From positions 1 through 8,182 of the forward strand of contig FR902896.1 of assembly GCA_000438155.1 (NCBI GenBank): DNA of 8,182 nucleotides, given 5' to 3'. This stretch comes from Firmicutes bacterium CAG:95. GTDB taxonomy: Bacteria; Bacillota; Clostridia; Lachnospirales; Lachnospiraceae. The notes below the pieces were generated by a model. It was given only the letters and a program-made list of their open reading frames with translations, ran no database searches and was not told where the DNA came from. Positions 5,830 to 8,182 of the stretch are shown one piece after another (the stretch's first letter is position 1; the number at the start of each line of letters is the position of its first letter). The position numbers and the translations under genes were made by a program.

Positions 5830-5858
5830 ATTATAGCGTGCTTACTTCTTTTTTGCAA
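5830..5858 (-). promoter_or_regulatory. Strong sigma-A-type promoter, minus strand
   Basis: Reading the minus strand, TTGCAA (5858 to 5853), a 17-bp spacer and a perfect TATAAT (5835 to 5830) form the best promoter match noted in the window. It lies about 100 bp downstream of the araC-type gene and points left towards the terminator at 5749-5769. It does not sit in front of an intact coding gene. Confidence 0.7.
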
Positions 5859-5957
5859 TAGTATCGTATGTGTATCTCCTAATTCTGTCTCATGCGGCAT
5901 TCGAAAGACTTCACCTGTCAGCGGCTCCACAGCAAAGCTATCCAGGAAGTTATGCGA

Positions 5958-6869
5958 TTATACTCTTTTTAAGCATATGCAACGATATTCTGATGGTGTT
6001 AAATGATAATGCTTTTTAAACAATCTGCAAAAATAATCAACGTTATGAAATCCGCTTTCATAGGCAATTGTTTTTACTTTTTTATTCGTATTTTTCAATA
6101 ACCAGGAAGCTGCCTGAAGTCGATATCCTATCAGATAACTAACGGGTGTAGTATGTAAAAAACGGTGAAACAAATTAAGTGCAGTACTTTTGCTGATTCC
6201 GATATGTGAAGCAATTTCATCCAAAGACAAATTACGACTATAGTTTTCATGTATATATTGCATGATTAACTGTACTCTTTTCTGTGCAGCTTCATCAACT
6301 GTTTGCACATCTTCTTTACCAGATAACTTTACATTTTCATAAAAAGTCAGCCATAAATCCTGCACCAATGCCAAAGTAGCAAGTTCTTTTATTTTTTCAT
6401 TCTCCTGTATTTCCATTATTTTTATCATAGTTTGTATAATCCTTGCCTGCCATGGCTCATCAATCTGAAAACGCTGGAAAGATATATTCGATGAAATGAC
6501 TGGTAAGATATATTTTTTATAAATCAGACTGTTCTCCGGTGCAATAAATTCCGGCATACATACAAAGTTAGGAATGATACCACCTGATGATGCGTAAAAA
6601 CGGTGCAATATTTTAGAATTAATAAAAATTGCTTCTCCTTCTGACAATATAATCTGCTTTTCCCCTATCCCGCATATAATTTGTCCGGACTCAACATATA
6701 AAAACTCAAATTCTCTGTGCCAGTGCCATTCAATACAATGAAAATCAAACAATTCCAGATTATCATAATAATACTGAAATGGATAATCACTGCTTCCATG
6801 CTGTTTGATTTCCATAAACTCTTCGTCTGTAAGTATTTTATTATAAGTTTTGTTATAATCCATTTTCAT
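5958..6869 (-). CDS. AraC-family transcriptional regulator with N-terminal cupin sensor domain
   Basis: This 303-residue DNA-binding regulator probably controls the divergent transporter gene. The N-terminal half is a cupin/AraC-binding domain: the block at residues 42-92 includes His44, His49, His51 and Glu53-Glu55, then GEAIFINSKILHRF. The C-terminal 100 residues carry the two helix-turn-helix motifs: LSLDEIASHIGISKSTALNL (214-233), then VKTIAYESGFHNVDYFCRLF (265-284) followed by HLTPSEYR (289-296), the AraC signature end. Full-length family members are about 280-310 residues, so it appears complete. The ATG at 6869 has GGGAAG (6883-6878) 8 nt upstream; an ATG two codons later (6863) is a less likely start. 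The inducer is unknown; with an MFS partner it may be a sugar or other small molecule. Confidence 0.93.
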   Translation of the reverse strand: MKMDYNKTYNKILTDEEFMEIKQHGSSDYPFQYYYDNLELFDFHCIEWHWHREFEFLYVESGQIICGIGEKQIILSEGEAIFINSKILHRFYASSGGIIPNFVCMPEFIAPENSLIYKKYILPVISSNISFQRFQIDEPWQARIIQTMIKIMEIQENEKIKELATLALVQDLWLTFYENVKLSGKEDVQTVDEAAQKRVQLIMQYIHENYSRNLSLDEIASHIGISKSTALNLFHRFLHTTPVSYLIGYRLQAASWLLKNTNKKVKTIAYESGFHNVDYFCRLFKKHYHLTPSEYRCICLKRV

Positions 6870-6893
6870 ATCACATTCTTCCCTTTTTACGAT

Positions 6894-6923
6894 ATTATAC
6901 AGTATTTCTACAATTTAATTCAA
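6894..6923 (-). promoter_or_regulatory. Probable promoter of the araC-type gene
   Basis: Minus-strand TTGAAT (6923 to 6918), an 18-bp spacer and TATAAT (6899 to 6894) lie just upstream of the ATG at 6869. The predicted leader is about 20 nt, enough for the ribosome site. The -35 lies next to the rightward promoter region, so one bound regulator could affect both directions. Confidence 0.6.
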
Positions 6924-6951
6924 TGTATATATCTGATATTTGCTATATAAT
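6922..6951 (+). promoter_or_regulatory. Probable promoter of the MFS transporter gene
   Basis: A perfect TATAAT lies at 6946-6951. An overlapping alternative, TGCTATATA at 6941-6949, reads as an extended -10. No good -35 is seen at the right spacing (6922-6928 reads AATGTAT). A weak -35 with a good -10 fits a promoter that needs an activator, such as the divergent AraC-type protein. The leader to ATG 7015 would be about 57 nt. Confidence 0.5.
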
Positions 6952-7014
6952 CAAACCAAGCAGCTTTCTATCGAACATAAAACTGTTAAAAATATCCGGA
7001 GAGGAAAATAACAA

Positions 7015-8182
7015 ATGAATGTTGTAAAAAAAGCAGACTACCATAAGACAAAAATCGCCTGTTATATGGGATTTATCACACAGGCTATTGCGGCAAACTT
7101 CACACCGCTCCTTTTTTTGAAATTTCACAGTGATTACCATATTTCGCTCGGTAACATTGCTCTGATATCCACTTTCTTCTTTTTTACACAGCTTCTGGTT
7201 GACCTGTTCTGCGCCAAATTTGTGGATCATATCGGATATCGTGTGTGCATTGTTGCATCAGAAATATTTTCTGCATTGGGTCTGCTTGGGCTGGCATTTT
7301 TACCTGATTTGTTATCTGATCCTTTTATTGGAATTATATGCAGTGTTATTGTTTATGCCATCGGAAGCGGTTTAATAGAGGTACTTTGCAGCCCTATTAT
7401 CGAAGCCTGCCCCTTTGAAAACAAAGAAGCTACTATGAGCCTGCTCCATTCGTTTTACTGCTGGGGAGCTGTTGGAACAATTTTAATTTCCAGTTTATTT
7501 TTCCTGATATTTGGAATAGACAACTGGAAATGGCTAGCCGTAATATGGGCAATCATTCCTGCAGTTAATGCCTATAACTTCTTAATCTGTCCGATTGAAC
7601 CTCTGGTTGACAATGGTTCCGGAATGGGAATTAAGAATCTGTTTTCCCAACCATTTTTCTTGGTTGCAATATGTCTGATGATCTGTTCCGGAGCTTCTGA
7701 ACTCTCAATGGCTCAATGGGCTTCTGCTTATGCAGAATCAGCACTGGGATTGTCAAAAACACTGGGGGATTTAGCAGGACCCTGTATGTTTGCGGTAACA
7801 ATGGGAATCAGCCGTATGATTTTTGGGAAGTATGGCGAACAGTTAAATTTAATGAATTTTATGAGTGGTTCAGGCATATTATGTGTTATCTGCTATCTTC
7901 TTGCAGCCTTGTCATCCAGCCCTGTTATCGGACTTTTGGGTTGTATTGCATGTGGATTTTCAGTTGGAATCATGTGGCCTGGAACAATCAGTATTTCCTC
8001 GAAAACTTTTCCAACAGGCGGAACGGCTATGTTCTCTCTTCTTGCCATGGCAGGAGATTTGGGTGGCAGCATTGGACCTGGAATTGTTGGTCATATCACC
8101 CAGAATGCGGAAAATAATATTCAGATTGGTATGGGATTCGGACTTATTTTTCCAGTAATCCTCTTATTTATGCTATTCCTGC
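7015..8182 (+). CDS. MFS transporter, 3' end beyond the window
   Basis: The frame is open from ATG 7015 to the window end, giving 389 residues with no stop. It is a polytopic inner-membrane protein: hydrophobic segments fall at about residues 14-35, 46-66, 78-98, 104-126, 143-168, 172-192, 213-230, 252-270, 283-302, 304-324, 336-360 and 371 onward, which suits 12 helices with the last cut off. The loop after the second helix carries a motif-A-like CAKFVDHIGYR (66-76), typical of the major facilitator superfamily. The overall style resembles the fucose/glucose permease-like branch, but the substrate cannot be read from sequence. GAGG at 7001-7004 is about 10 nt before the ATG. It is divergent from the AraC-type regulator, probably its controller. 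Confidence 0.88.
   Translation, partial: MNVVKKADYHKTKIACYMGFITQAIAANFTPLLFLKFHSDYHISLGNIALISTFFFFTQLLVDLFCAKFVDHIGYRVCIVASEIFSALGLLGLAFLPDLLSDPFIGIICSVIVYAIGSGLIEVLCSPIIEACPFENKEATMSLLHSFYCWGAVGTILISSLFFLIFGIDNWKWLAVIWAIIPAVNAYNFLICPIEPLVDNGSGMGIKNLFSQPFFLVAICLMICSGASELSMAQWASAYAESALGLSKTLGDLAGPCMFAVTMGISRMIFGKYGEQLNLMNFMSGSGILCVICYLLAALSSSPVIGLLGCIACGFSVGIMWPGTISISSKTFPTGGTAMFSLLAMAGDLGGSIGPGIVGHITQNAENNIQIGMGFGLIFPVILLFMLFL

Noticed and set aside
5359..5957. Insertion sequence or transposon scar
   Set aside because: No transposase fragment, terminal inverted repeats or clear target-site duplication could be seen; internal deletions explain the region more simply.
5707..6006. 99-residue plus-strand frame
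   Set aside because: It runs antisense across a palindrome, the terminator, the strong leftward promoter and the end of the araC-type gene, with no family features.

Overview
The window looks like a low-to-moderate GC Firmicute, most likely a gut Lachnospiraceae/Clostridium cluster XIVa relative. This rests on strong AGGAG-type ribosome sites, a long-form pyrophosphate-dependent phosphofructokinase, a GlgX-type debranching enzyme, a UPF0291/DUF896 protein and an ATC-hydrolase-like protein. The taxonomic call is inference from protein style, not from a marker gene.

Layout, left to right. Positions 1-189 hold the leader and probable promoter of pfp. Positions 190-1851 (+) encode PPi-fructose-6-phosphate phosphotransferase, a central glycolytic enzyme. 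Positions 1852-2170 are a convergent intergenic region with two hairpins, the second a probable terminator, and a tandem array of ten ~13-bp units that also form three 39-bp higher-order units. On the minus strand follow glgX (4546 to 2432, glycogen debranching) and a small DUF896 gene (2401 to 2171), 30 bp apart and probably cotranscribed from an extended -10 promoter near 4650.

Positions 4708-5740 (minus) look like a partly collapsed operon. An apparently intact ATC-hydrolase-family gene with a GTG start is preceded by only the first ~54 codons of a leucine-carboxyl-methyltransferase-like gene. Before that come short unrecognised reading frames and two 16-bp palindromes of the type bound by MarR-like dimers, with no regulator gene beside them. 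Positions 5749-5858 contain a strong minus-strand promoter followed about 75 nt later by a clean terminator, with no convincing gene between: a candidate small RNA or attenuated leader.

Positions 5958-6869 (minus) encode an AraC-family regulator with a cupin sensor domain. It is divergent from an MFS transporter (7015 onward, +) that runs off the window end. Their promoters lie nearly back to back in a 145-bp spacer, so the regulator probably controls the transporter.

The sugar-metabolism genes (pfp, glgX) fit fermentative growth on carbohydrate and stored glycogen. The most unusual content is non-coding or decayed: the 39-bp array, the orphan operators, the remnant methyltransferase and the promoter-terminator unit.
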